Shown: one piece after another, positions 19,290 through 28,584 of the stretch
Layout: each line of letters starts with the position of its first letter
How positions within the stretch are numbered: position 1 is the stretch's first letter
NCBI GenBank assembly: GCA_905234985.1
Contig: CAJOJQ010000002.1
Location: 57,300 to 121,299 of the forward strand
Reading direction: 5' to 3'
DNA length: 64,000 bases
Source of the DNA: an uncultured Christensenellaceae bacterium
Lineage (GTDB): Bacteria; Bacillota; Clostridia; Christensenellales; Aristaeellaceae
Made by a program: the position numbers and the translations under genes
The notes under the pieces: model-generated
The model's database searches: none
Told to the model about the DNA's origin: nothing
What the model saw: only the letters and a program-made list of their open reading frames with translations

Positions 19290-20509
19290 TGATTATGCTG
19301 GAAAACGCCTCCTGGACCGAGGCCCGGGATTTACTGCTGAACCAGGTTCATCCGGTGGAAACGGAGCGCGTACCGCTGGACGCGTGCGGGGGCCGGGTGC
19401 TGGCTTTCGACCTGAAAGCGGGGGAGGACGTGCCTCCCTTTGACCGATCCGCTTACGATGGGTACGCTTTCCGGGCTGCCGACACAGTGGACGCATCAAA
19501 AGAAAAACCGGTCACTTTGCGCCTCACGGAAACGGTGGCCGCCGGTCAGGCACCGAAATATCCCGTTATGCCGGGGGAAGCGGCCCACGTCATGACCGGG
19601 GCGAAAATCCCCCAAGGGGCCGACGCGGTGATCAATTTCGAGCGCACGGCGTTTACAGCGGATTCCGTCACGCTTTTTGAACCGTACAAAAGCGGCGGCA
19701 ATATCGTAAAGCGCGGCGAGGACGTACAGGCCGGGGCGCTGCTGGCCCCCCGCGGCATGGTGATCGACGCGGGCCTGGCGGGTACTTTGGCCGCCCAGGG
19801 AATCCCCAAAGTCTGCGTATATCGAAAGCCTATCATCGGTTTGATTTCTACAGGTTCCGAAGTAGTGGAAGCGGATGAAGAGCAGTCCCTTGGAAAAATT
19901 CGCAACGCCAACCGTTCCACCTTCACGGCGCTGCTTACAAAAGAAGGGTGCAACCCGCGTTATTTGGGCCTGGCTGGAGACGATGCGGAAAGCATCCGCG
20001 CCCTGATTGAAAAAGCGTTGGCGGAATGCGACGCGGTGATCCTCACCGGCGGCGTTTCCGTGGGGGACTGGGACGTGACCCCCGAAGCCATGGAAGGGGC
20101 CGGGGCGGAAATATTACTGCGTGGCGTCGCCATGAAGCCCGGCATGGCCTGCGCCTATGGCGTTTCGGGCGGAAAGCTGGTGCTGGGCTTATCCGGCAAT
20201 CCCGCATCCTCCTTCACCAATTTCTGCGCCTGCGCCCTGCCCGCCATCCGTAAGTTACGCGGCAGGAACGAACCGCTTCCCCAAACATTTCAAGGGACGC
20301 TGGCGAAGGGCTTCCGCAAAAAAAGCCCGGCGGACCGTTTTCTCCGGGGCCGCCTTATGCTGGATGACGGGACGGTGAGGTTTCTTTCGTCCGCCGATCA
20401 GGGCAACGTGGTCTTATCCAGCACCATCGGGTGCGACGCCTTTTTGCTCATTCCCGGCGGAAGCGGGCCGGTGGAAGCGGGTACGAGGTTCAACGGATTC
20501 TTACTGTAA
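19289..20509 (+). CDS. moeA: molybdopterin molybdotransferase
   Basis: PPFDRSAYDGYAFR, VMTGAKIPQGADAVI, ISTGSEVVE, LTGGVSVGDWD, LSGNPAS; start overlaps modC stop. Confidence 0.93.
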   Translation: MIMLENASWTEARDLLLNQVHPVETERVPLDACGGRVLAFDLKAGEDVPPFDRSAYDGYAFRAADTVDASKEKPVTLRLTETVAAGQAPKYPVMPGEAAHVMTGAKIPQGADAVINFERTAFTADSVTLFEPYKSGGNIVKRGEDVQAGALLAPRGMVIDAGLAGTLAAQGIPKVCVYRKPIIGLISTGSEVVEADEEQSLGKIRNANRSTFTALLTKEGCNPRYLGLAGDDAESIRALIEKALAECDAVILTGGVSVGDWDVTPEAMEGAGAEILLRGVAMKPGMACAYGVSGGKLVLGLSGNPASSFTNFCACALPAIRKLRGRNEPLPQTFQGTLAKGFRKKSPADRFLRGRLMLDDGTVRFLSSADQGNVVLSSTIGCDAFLLIPGGSGPVEAGTRFNGFLL

Positions 20510-20523
20510 GAGAGGATCATTAT

Positions 20524-21540
20524 ATGAAAAAGATTCGTGTGGAGGACGCGGTGGGCCTGACCCTATGCCACGACTTGACGGAAATGAAGGACGGGTTCAA
20601 GGGCGCGGCGTTCAAGCGGGGCCATGTGATCGAAGAAGCGGATATTCCCCGCATGCTGGATATGGGCAAGCGCACGGTGTTCGTGTGGGAGGAAAACGCG
20701 GGGGAGATCCACGAGGAGGACGCCGCCCTGCGCATGGCCGCCATGGCCCCGGTGGAAGGGGCGCGCTATACCGCCCCCGCCGAGGGCAAGGTGCTGCTCA
20801 TGGCCGAACGGAAGGGCATGCTGCGGGTGGATACGGAATTGCTGCGGGAAATCAACAGCATCGGCGACCTGACCATTTCCACCCTGCCGGATCACTACCC
20901 CGTAAAGCCCGGCATGCACCTGGCTTCCATGCGCATCGTGCCGCTGGTGACGCAGGAAGAACAAATCATCAAGGCGGAAGGCCTGTGCGCGGGCCGAAAG
21001 CTGTTGGATTTGCTGCCTTATAAGCCCCTGAAAGCGGGCATCATCATCACTGGTTCTGAAATCTATCACGGACGTATTCAGGATAAATTCGAGGCGGTGG
21101 CCCGGAAAAAACTGAAAGCCTATCCCGGCAAAGTGATCGGCGCGGCGGTCTGCGACGACAATTTGGACATGCTGGTGAACGCCGCCCGGGATTTCCTGGC
21201 GAAAGGCGCGGATTTCCTCATCTTTTCCGGCGGCATGTCCGTGGACCCGGACGACCTGACCCCCACCGCCATCCGGAATTTAGGCTGTGAAGTGATTCGT
21301 CACGGCGTGCCCAGCCAGCCCGGCAATATGACCATGATGGCATACTTGGGGGATATCCCTGTTATGGGCGTGCCGGGGGCGGCGGTGAGCCTGCCCACCA
21401 CCATTTTTGACGTGCTGCTGCCCCAGGTGTATACGGGATTGAAATTCACAAAAGACGATTTGATCCGTTTGGGCGACGGGGGCCTGTGCCAGCTTTGCAC
21501 GGCCTGCCATTTCCCCAACTGTACGTTCGGCAGGTATTGA
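20524..21540 (+). CDS. molybdopterin-binding (MogA/MoeA-like domain) protein with Cys-rich tail
   Basis: IIITGSEIYHGRIQDKF, LIFSGGMSVDPDDLTPTAI, MGVPGAA; C-terminal CQLCTACHFPNC; start at Met 20524. Confidence 0.85.
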   Translation: MKKIRVEDAVGLTLCHDLTEMKDGFKGAAFKRGHVIEEADIPRMLDMGKRTVFVWEENAGEIHEEDAALRMAAMAPVEGARYTAPAEGKVLLMAERKGMLRVDTELLREINSIGDLTISTLPDHYPVKPGMHLASMRIVPLVTQEEQIIKAEGLCAGRKLLDLLPYKPLKAGIIITGSEIYHGRIQDKFEAVARKKLKAYPGKVIGAAVCDDNLDMLVNAARDFLAKGADFLIFSGGMSVDPDDLTPTAIRNLGCEVIRHGVPSQPGNMTMMAYLGDIPVMGVPGAAVSLPTTIFDVLLPQVYTGLKFTKDDLIRLGDGGLCQLCTACHFPNCTFGRY

Positions 21541-21780
21541 TACCATTCAGCTAACGCTGAATGGTGCGAAAGAAAGTGGAAAAGGATTCCACTTTCTTTC
21601 GGGGCATCAATTTCTTGTAAATTGGCATTTCCGCAGGCGGAAACGCTCAATTTACGGCCAGAAATTGATAGAGGAAGCAACATTCTGTTGCTCCTCGGCG
21701 CCGTACACGCCGCCGCCTGCGGATTACAGTCGGGGGAGTTCCCCCGACACCCCCGCTGGTCTCGTTTCATGATTGGATTT
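21541..21780. repeat. Cluster of perfect inverted repeats/hairpins in the Moco operon
   Basis: ACCATTCAGC-TAAC-GCTGAATGGT; GAAAGAAAGTGGAA-AAGGA-TTCCACTTTCTTTC; GAGG(A)AGCAACA-TTC-TGTTGCTCCTC; GTCGGGGGAGTTCCCCCGAC. Confidence 0.85.
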
Positions 21781-21785
21781 AAAAG

Positions 21786-22751
21786 GTGAACGATAACAAT
21801 ATGATTGATAGTTTAGGAAGAAACATCACCTATCTGCGGCTTTCGGTGACGGAGCTGTGCAACCTGCGCTGCCGCTACTGTATGCCGGAGGAGGGCGTGT
21901 GCAAGCTGGCGCACAGCCAAATGCTCACGGAGGAAGAGATGATTCGCGCCGTTCGTGCCGCGGCTTCTTTAGGGATTAACAAGGTGCGGATCACCGGCGG
22001 CGAACCGCTCATTAAGCCCAATATCCTGTCTATTTGCCGGAACGTGTCGGGCGTGCCGGGCATATTGGAAACCTCCATTACGACCAACGCGATTCTTTTG
22101 CCGGACATGGCGGTCTCCCTGCGGGAAGCGGGCGTTCAGCGGGTGAATATCAGCCTGGACACCCTGAACCCCGAAAAGTACCGGAAAATCACCCGCCGGG
22201 GCGAGCTGGAAAACGCGCTTCGAGGCGCGAAAGCCGCCCTGAACGCGGGCTTTGAAAAGGTAAAGATCAACGCCGTGCTGATCGGCGGCTTCAACGACGA
22301 TGAAATCCCCGCTTTGGCAGCCCTTACGCAGAAATGGCCCGTGGACGTGCGTTTTATTGAACTTATGCCCATGGCGGGAAATACAGACTTCGGTCCGGAA
22401 TGCTATATTCCGGTGAATAAGGTACTGGAATCTTTACCGGAAGCTGTACCGGAACAAGAGGAAGGCGTGGCCCGGCTGTACCGTCTGCCGGGCGCCTTGG
22501 GCCGTGTGGGCCTCATCAGCCCTTTAAGTCAGCATTTCTGCGCCGCGTGCAACCGCATCCGGCTCACAGCGGATGGAAAAATCAAGCCCTGCCTCCATTC
22601 GGCGGAGGAAATATCCATGAAGGGATTGAGCGAAGCGGAGATGATGGAAAAAATGCGTTTTGCCATTCTTTCCAAGCCCGCCTGCCATGGGACGTTGAAC
22701 GCTCAAAGCCGCAGTCAGGCCGCCCGAAGCATGAATCAGATCGGAGGATAG
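21786..22751 (+). CDS. moaA: GTP 3',8-cyclase
   Basis: Radical SAM CNLRCRYCMPEEG, RITGGEPL, C-terminal cluster CAACNRIRLTADGKIKPCL. Confidence 0.93.
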   Translation: MNDNNMIDSLGRNITYLRLSVTELCNLRCRYCMPEEGVCKLAHSQMLTEEEMIRAVRAAASLGINKVRITGGEPLIKPNILSICRNVSGVPGILETSITTNAILLPDMAVSLREAGVQRVNISLDTLNPEKYRKITRRGELENALRGAKAALNAGFEKVKINAVLIGGFNDDEIPALAALTQKWPVDVRFIELMPMAGNTDFGPECYIPVNKVLESLPEAVPEQEEGVARLYRLPGALGRVGLISPLSQHFCAACNRIRLTADGKIKPCLHSAEEISMKGLSEAEMMEKMRFAILSKPACHGTLNAQSRSQAARSMNQIGG

Positions 22752-22754
22752 AAA

Positions 22755-23723
22755 ATGCCCACGCCAGTCATTGGGTTTTCCGCCTGGTCCGGCACAGGGA
22801 AAACCACCCTGATGGAGCAGGTGATCCGGGGGCTTACGGAGAAAGGCGTCCGGGTGGCGGTCATCAAGCACGACGGCCACGGCTTTGAAATCGACCATCC
22901 GGGCAAGGATTCCTACCGCCACGCCCAGGCCGGCGCGCAAACCGTGGTCATCACCTCTCCGGATAAAACAGCCGTCATCGAGCAATCCGGCAGCGACCTG
23001 GAGCAATGCGTCGGCAGGATCAGCGAGGCCGACGTGATCCTGGTGGAGGGCTTCAAGTACGCCTCCATTCCCCGGATCGGCCTTTCCCGGAAGGCCTCGG
23101 GAAAAGGCCTGCCCGAACCGGCGGACAATTATATAGCAGTTGCCACCGACGATGAAAGCATGAAAACGACCGTTCCCCGCTTTTCTCTGGACGACGCGCG
23201 GGGGCTAACGGATTTTATCATCAAGGAGATTCAGAAGATGCCCCAAGAAGATTTTACCCACTTTAACGATCAGGGCCGGGCCAGGATGGTGAACGTGGGG
23301 GAGAAGGACCCCACCCACCGCACGGCCCTCGCCGCCGGGCGGGTGCTGGTGAACGAAACCACCTTTGCCCTGATAAAATCCGGCGGCGTGAAAAAGGGGG
23401 ACGTGCTTACCGTGGCCCAAATCGCCGGGATCATGGCCGCCAAGCGAACGCCGGAATGGATTCCCATGTGCCATCCCGTGCCGCTCAACGGCATCGACTT
23501 GAAGCTGTGGCTGGACGAAAAACGGCTGTCCGTGGAAATCGAGGCCGCCGCCCAGTGCGACGGGCGCACCGGCGTGGAAATGGAGGCCCTCACCGCCGTC
23601 AGCGCCGCCGCCCTGACGGTATACGATATGTGCAAGGCGGTGCAGCGGGATATGGTGATTGACCAAATCCGGCTGCTGCGCAAAACCGGCGGCGTCCACG
23701 GGGATTATTGCAGGGAGGAATAA
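22755..23723 (+). CDS. MobB-MoaC fusion: MGD biosynthesis adaptor / cyclic pyranopterin monophosphate synthase
   Basis: N-terminus GFSAWSGTGKTTLMEQVIRGLTEKGVRVAVIKHDGH (MobB); C-terminus FTHFNDQGRARMVNVGEKDPTHRTALAAG ... MCHPVPLNGIDL ... VEMEALTAVSAAALTVYDMCKAV (MoaC). Confidence 0.93.
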   Translation: MPTPVIGFSAWSGTGKTTLMEQVIRGLTEKGVRVAVIKHDGHGFEIDHPGKDSYRHAQAGAQTVVITSPDKTAVIEQSGSDLEQCVGRISEADVILVEGFKYASIPRIGLSRKASGKGLPEPADNYIAVATDDESMKTTVPRFSLDDARGLTDFIIKEIQKMPQEDFTHFNDQGRARMVNVGEKDPTHRTALAAGRVLVNETTFALIKSGGVKKGDVLTVAQIAGIMAAKRTPEWIPMCHPVPLNGIDLKLWLDEKRLSVEIEAAAQCDGRTGVEMEALTAVSAAALTVYDMCKAVQRDMVIDQIRLLRKTGGVHGDYCREE

Positions 23724-23726
23724 TCA

Positions 23727-24644
23727 ATGAGCGAAACGAAATATACGGCGGCGGTCATTACGGTCAGCGACAAGGGCTTTCGGGGAGAACGGGAAGACAC
23801 CAGCGGCCCCGCCCTGTGCGGGATGCTCGCAGAACAGGGCTGGGATGTGGTGTATACCTCCATGGTGCCCGATGAAAAGGAACTGATTCAAAAGGAATTG
23901 CTGCTGTGCGCCGATGAAAAACACGTCGCCCTGGTGCTTACCACCGGCGGCACCGGTTTTTCACCCCGAGATATCACGCCGGAAGCGACTTTGGAAATCG
24001 TGGAACGGGTGGCCCCCGGCATTCCCGAAGCCATGCGGGCGGAAAGCATGAAAATCACGCCTCACGGCTGCCTGTCCAGGGAAACGGCGGGCATTCGGGG
24101 AAGCACTTTGATTATCAATCTGCCGGGCAGCAAAAAAGCGTCCACGGAAAATTTTGCCGCCGTGTGCAAGCCCGTGCGGCACGGGGTGGAAATGCTGCAA
24201 TCCGCAGGCTCGGCGGACTGCGCCGCGACCGTTCAGAATCAGAATAAAAAGAAGGAAAAGCCCTCCTTAGACGCATGGCTGCGGGAAGTCAAAGCGCTGC
24301 CTGACGCCGGACAGATCGGCATGTACCTGATTCATAACGGCGTGGTGCGTTCGACCGCCCGGAGCAAGGTGCGCATGGGGGATGAAACGGCCCGGCCCGT
24401 GACCGGCATGTTGTTTTCCTGCGACGGGAAAAAAGCCGAAGCTGCCGTTGCGGACGCCCTGAAAATGGACGGCATTTACGCCGTGAAGGTATGGGTGAAC
24501 GAAGGGGAACTGCACGTGGGCGACGATATTATGCAGGTCCTCATCGGCGCGGACATCCGCCCCCATGCGGTAAAGTGTTTAGAAACCCTGGTGGGCAAAA
24601 TCAAAAGCGAGTGTGTGACGGAAAAGGAACTGTATGCGGATTGA
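23727..24644 (+). CDS. MogA/MoaB-like protein with C-terminal MoaE-like domain
   Basis: N-terminus TAAVITVSDKGFRGEREDTSGPAL, LTTGGTGFSPRDITPEAT, INLPGS; C-terminus GIYAVKVWVNEGELHVGDDIMQVLIGADIRPHAVKCLETLVGKIK resembles MoaE. Confidence 0.8.
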   Translation: MSETKYTAAVITVSDKGFRGEREDTSGPALCGMLAEQGWDVVYTSMVPDEKELIQKELLLCADEKHVALVLTTGGTGFSPRDITPEATLEIVERVAPGIPEAMRAESMKITPHGCLSRETAGIRGSTLIINLPGSKKASTENFAAVCKPVRHGVEMLQSAGSADCAATVQNQNKKKEKPSLDAWLREVKALPDAGQIGMYLIHNGVVRSTARSKVRMGDETARPVTGMLFSCDGKKAEAAVADALKMDGIYAVKVWVNEGELHVGDDIMQVLIGADIRPHAVKCLETLVGKIKSECVTEKELYAD

Positions 24645-24653
24645 TGGGAAAGA

Positions 24654-27086
24654 ATGGGCAGGATGATCTTTTTTCAGCAGTTTTATCTGGATCGGGAAAA
24701 GGATATCGCGGTGGACCTGTATATGGAGGGGGACCGTCTTTTTCACGTGATCCGCACGCCCAACCATCACACGGGCAACCTGATCACCAACCTGGCCCGG
24801 CTGTGTGCCCTGGAAACCGCGGAGGACGAAAACGGCTTAAAGGTGATCCGGGGCGAAATCCCCTGCTATTATGACGGGGACAACCGGAAAATGTACATCC
24901 TGCGCCTGGGGAACACCAAGATCGCCAACATCTTCCCGGACGGACGGGTGGAACTGAAAGCCTCCATCCCCGCCATTTCCAAGACCCTCATGAGCCAGAC
25001 CAAGGATTACCGGCTGGGCGTGGAAAAAACCATCGTGAAAACCTATATCCGGGGGGACTGTAAATTCCGCACGGACCTGCACACCCATATGAACGGCAAC
25101 CTGCCACCAGACGCTCTGATCGCCTTGGGGATCATCCACCAAATCCGATATCCCCTTTATTACATCAAGAAATTGGGCCTTCTTTGCACGGAAGCCCAGT
25201 GGGCCAAGCTGGAAACGGAGCGGCAGGAGTCGGAAAAGCGGCTGGATTTGGGCGAACTGACGGGCCGCCACCGGGAACGCCGCATCGACGATTTTACCTT
25301 CATCAATTTTGCCGATCTGATTTTGGGCAACCTTCAAAACGCCGCCGCCAATATCGAAAAAATCCGCAATTCCCTCACCATTCCCAAGGACGGGCAGGCG
25401 GTGTTCGCCGATCTGGAAAAGGTCTATTTATATCGCTATGTGTTTACCAAGGCCGTTGCCGACCAGCATCCCTTTTCCGGCATCAATATCGAGGGCATCC
25501 CGGACCGGGAGGTATACGCTTACGCGGAAAAAATGCGCCGGGATCGGGAGGACAGCCGCTACCGCGCCAATACCCTGTACCAGGATCTGCTTTTGTGGAT
25601 CGCCCGGGAATATCAGAAGCGGGGCATCGAATACGCCGAAATCAGCGATACTTCGCTTTTAAATAAAGCGGAATTTCCGGAAAAATTGCGCCAAATCCAC
25701 GAAATCATGCCCACTGTCACCCGGGAAACGGGCGTGCTGCTGCGCTTTCTGACCGGCATCCGCCGCATCCCCCTCACCATCGTAAAGGATCAGGTGACAC
25801 CCAACGATTATTTGGTGGAAAACCTGCGCTGCCTGCGTGTCATCGCCGGTGATCCCTACATCGCGGGCAGCGACATCATCGGCGAGGAAATCAACGATAT
25901 TATGGAGCTGCGGCGCGTGATCGGCGAGCTGACGGCCATCGCCGGGGAGCATCCGGGCTTTGTGATCCGCATTCACGCCGGGGAAAACGACGGCCTTCGG
26001 GACAACGTGGCAAACAGCATCCGGTGCGTTAAGGAATCCCTGAAGGAAGGAAAGTCCATGCCGCCCGTGCGCCTGGGCCACGGCTTATATACCTGCGATC
26101 TGAACAGCCCCAAGGGCAAAAAGCTGCTGGAGGACATGCGGAAATACGGCGTGACCCTGGAATTTCAAATCACTTCCAACGTGCGGCTGAATAATCTGAG
26201 CAGCCTGGACCGGCACCCTCTGCGCCAGTATTTGCAGGCCGGGATTCGGTGCGTACAGGGCACGGACGGCGGGGCGCTGTACGGCACCAATTCCATTGAT
26301 GAAGAACTGAGCCTGGAAAAGCTGCTGAACCTGACGCATGAGGAGCTTTGCCGCATGCGCCGGGCGGAGGAAGATATTCTGGCGGAAAGCCGCCGGGTAT
26401 TTGAAGAAAAAATGCAGGCGTTCCGGCGGAATTGTCCCGGGGGAGACGTGGCGCTCTATTACAGTCGAAAACAGGAAAGCGCCGCGCGGACGGCCAAAAC
26501 GCTGTGGGAAGCGCCCGGCAGGATCAACGCCGAAAAGGAATTGAAAAAACAGCTTGCCGTTTTGCCCAAGGAGCTTATGCCCATCGTGGTGGCAGGCGGC
26601 AGCTTCAACAGCAGTGGCCGCCGCACGGTGCTGCGGGAAGAGGACCGCGATTTTATCGACAGGCTTTTGCAATGCGCCGATCCCCGGAAGGTATGCTTTG
26701 TGGTGGGGCATACCCTGTCCGGTTTGGAAGGATATCTCGCCCGCCGCGCCGGGGAGCGCTTTGCCGTGTTCGCCATTGTGCCCAACCAGATCAGCCGCAT
26801 GGAAAAAACGCGCCTGGAAAAGGCGAGGGTCGGCGTCCTTATTTCCATTGAAAGCTCCGGCATGGGGCTGTATAAGAGCTTCGCCTATGAGATCTTCCAA
26901 AAATTCCCTTCCATTCTCCTGGCCTTCGACGGCAATTCCTCCGCCCTGAACCTGATCCAGGAAGCCCGGAACGGGCGGGAAAAGTGCCGCATCTACATCA
27001 ATCCCAAATCCCGCGATTTAGCCGCCAAAGCCAAAATGCTGGAAGGCTATGTGCAGCCCTTAACAAATCCCGAAAACATCCTGTAA
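24654..27086 (+). CDS. Large adenosine-deaminase-like metallohydrolase with C-terminal Rossmann/SLOG-like region
   Basis: ADA landmarks DLHTHMNG, IRIHAGEND, RLGHGLY, GTDGGALYGT; C-terminal MPIVVAGGSFNSSGRR...CFVVGHTLSG... Confidence 0.75.
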   Translation: MGRMIFFQQFYLDREKDIAVDLYMEGDRLFHVIRTPNHHTGNLITNLARLCALETAEDENGLKVIRGEIPCYYDGDNRKMYILRLGNTKIANIFPDGRVELKASIPAISKTLMSQTKDYRLGVEKTIVKTYIRGDCKFRTDLHTHMNGNLPPDALIALGIIHQIRYPLYYIKKLGLLCTEAQWAKLETERQESEKRLDLGELTGRHRERRIDDFTFINFADLILGNLQNAAANIEKIRNSLTIPKDGQAVFADLEKVYLYRYVFTKAVADQHPFSGINIEGIPDREVYAYAEKMRRDREDSRYRANTLYQDLLLWIAREYQKRGIEYAEISDTSLLNKAEFPEKLRQIHEIMPTVTRETGVLLRFLTGIRRIPLTIVKDQVTPNDYLVENLRCLRVIAGDPYIAGSDIIGEEINDIMELRRVIGELTAIAGEHPGFVIRIHAGENDGLRDNVANSIRCVKESLKEGKSMPPVRLGHGLYTCDLNSPKGKKLLEDMRKYGVTLEFQITSNVRLNNLSSLDRHPLRQYLQAGIRCVQGTDGGALYGTNSIDEELSLEKLLNLTHEELCRMRRAEEDILAESRRVFEEKMQAFRRNCPGGDVALYYSRKQESAARTAKTLWEAPGRINAEKELKKQLAVLPKELMPIVVAGGSFNSSGRRTVLREEDRDFIDRLLQCADPRKVCFVVGHTLSGLEGYLARRAGERFAVFAIVPNQISRMEKTRLEKARVGVLISIESSGMGLYKSFAYEIFQKFPSILLAFDGNSSALNLIQEARNGREKCRIYINPKSRDLAAKAKMLEGYVQPLTNPENIL

Positions 27087-27119
27087 TGAAAAAAGCGCGG
27101 CTGCCCGCGCTTTTTTCAT
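27086..27119. terminator. Bidirectional Rho-independent terminator between convergent genes
   Basis: Perfect 15-bp arms ATGAAAAAAGCGCGG / CCGCGCTTTTTTCAT, 4-nt loop. Confidence 0.9.
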
Positions 27120-27129
27120 GCATTGGAGA

Positions 27130-28572
27130 TTATTTGGCGGTTACGGCTTCGATCAGCGAATACGTGCCGTCTTTCTTCTGTACGACCGCCTTGTCGTCGC
27201 TGGTAATGGTGAAGGGGTTGATGTAGGTTTTCATCAGGATTTCACCATGCCAGGTGACGAGCATGTTCTTATAACTTGACGAGTAGAACGACATCAGATA
27301 GCCGCTGCCGGTATTCTGGCCTTTCGCGGGCTTGGCGCCTTTTACTTCATAGGTTTTCAGGTCAGGCGTGGTGATGCGGAATTTTGAATTGGCTGTGTCG
27401 TTGAGTACATACAGAAGACCTAACCGCTGCCATTTTTTGCCTGGGCTGAGCGATTCGTACAGCGTGCCGTCAGCCGTGTCGATAAAATAGCGGGTTTTGG
27501 CTTTTTCCACACTCACATAGCCGTGCTGCATGTAAGGATCAACGCAGTCGCCGTTGGCGATCACCTTATCAAAAGCGCAGGGAGCCAGCACCTTCTGTTC
27601 CTTGATGGAATAAAGGCCTCTTTTTTTGTTGATGGTTACCACGGCGTAATCCTTGGTAAGCGTCTCGATTTCTCCCTTGACCACCGGCATCAGCTGTTCG
27701 CCCTCAAGGGTAAACACGGTGCTGCATTTGTTGCCGGAATAGTCCAGCCGCGTCAGCTTCAGCAGCATGCCGGCGTCTGTCGCTACTTCCTTCACGGCGG
27801 TAAAGCCGTCAATCAGCACGTCGATGGTACCGCGCAGCACCACAGAGTAATTCCGGATCAAGTACATGGGATCGTCCAGAGAAGCGACCTCCACGTCTAC
27901 CGGATTGAACTGGCTGTCGTAGACTTTGATCTGCTCGTCCCGATCCTGTACGTACAGATATTTTCCATGGCTTTTGGCGGTCTGGTACTCCTGGCGGGAA
28001 AGCGACAGGGGCGCAGGCAGTTCTTCCGTTCCCTTTTTACCGGTCAGGGCGTGGTCGCCAAGATAGTAAATATCGCAGCGCTCGATTCGATAATGGAAAT
28101 CGTTTCCCGCTGTCAAATCAAAGTCGTTGTAGTTGGCTTTTTCCAGCACCCATCCGCAGGCCCAGTAGGTATCGAAAACCTCAAGATAACCGTATTTGAA
28201 GCCGGATATCTGGGTTCCGTCCGCGGTGACGATAGCGTTTACATTGAGTTCTTCCGGCGTGGGCGCCTGCTTGGACGATTGCTTGGCGGGTTCTTCATTC
28301 ACGGCGCAAAAGCAATTGGCCCCCATGTAATACAGCCCCGCATACCTGAAAGGAATCAGCTGTTCCCCGTCCGTATTGTACAGGCCGTATTCTTTTCCTT
28401 TTACTTCCTTTGCAAGCAGATAGGGCGTAGAGAACACGGGAACCAGTTCGCCGAAGCCCGAAAGGATTTCCCGCGTCGTCGTTTCGCCCAGGGCCTGCCC
28501 CGGAAGGAGGGCCGCAGCCGTTACCAGCAGAAGCAGCGCGCAGATGACCCGCCTGAATTTTTTGCGGTTCAT
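27130..28572 (-). CDS. Secreted WG (KWG)-repeat-like protein
   Basis: Signal peptide; repeated YGLYNTDGEQLIPFRY / KRGLYSIKEQKVLAPCAFDKV units. Confidence 0.7.
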   Translation of the reverse strand: MNRKKFRRVICALLLLVTAAALLPGQALGETTTREILSGFGELVPVFSTPYLLAKEVKGKEYGLYNTDGEQLIPFRYAGLYYMGANCFCAVNEEPAKQSSKQAPTPEELNVNAIVTADGTQISGFKYGYLEVFDTYWACGWVLEKANYNDFDLTAGNDFHYRIERCDIYYLGDHALTGKKGTEELPAPLSLSRQEYQTAKSHGKYLYVQDRDEQIKVYDSQFNPVDVEVASLDDPMYLIRNYSVVLRGTIDVLIDGFTAVKEVATDAGMLLKLTRLDYSGNKCSTVFTLEGEQLMPVVKGEIETLTKDYAVVTINKKRGLYSIKEQKVLAPCAFDKVIANGDCVDPYMQHGYVSVEKAKTRYFIDTADGTLYESLSPGKKWQRLGLLYVLNDTANSKFRITTPDLKTYEVKGAKPAKGQNTGSGYLMSFYSSSYKNMLVTWHGEILMKTYINPFTITSDDKAVVQKKDGTYSLIEAVTAK

Positions 28573-28584
28573 AAGCAGCCTCCT

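Noticed and set aside
24654-27086. Complete RADAR (RdrA-RdrB) defence system
   Set aside because: Only an ADA-fold protein is present; no adjacent AAA+ ATPase, and the gene follows a metabolic operon.
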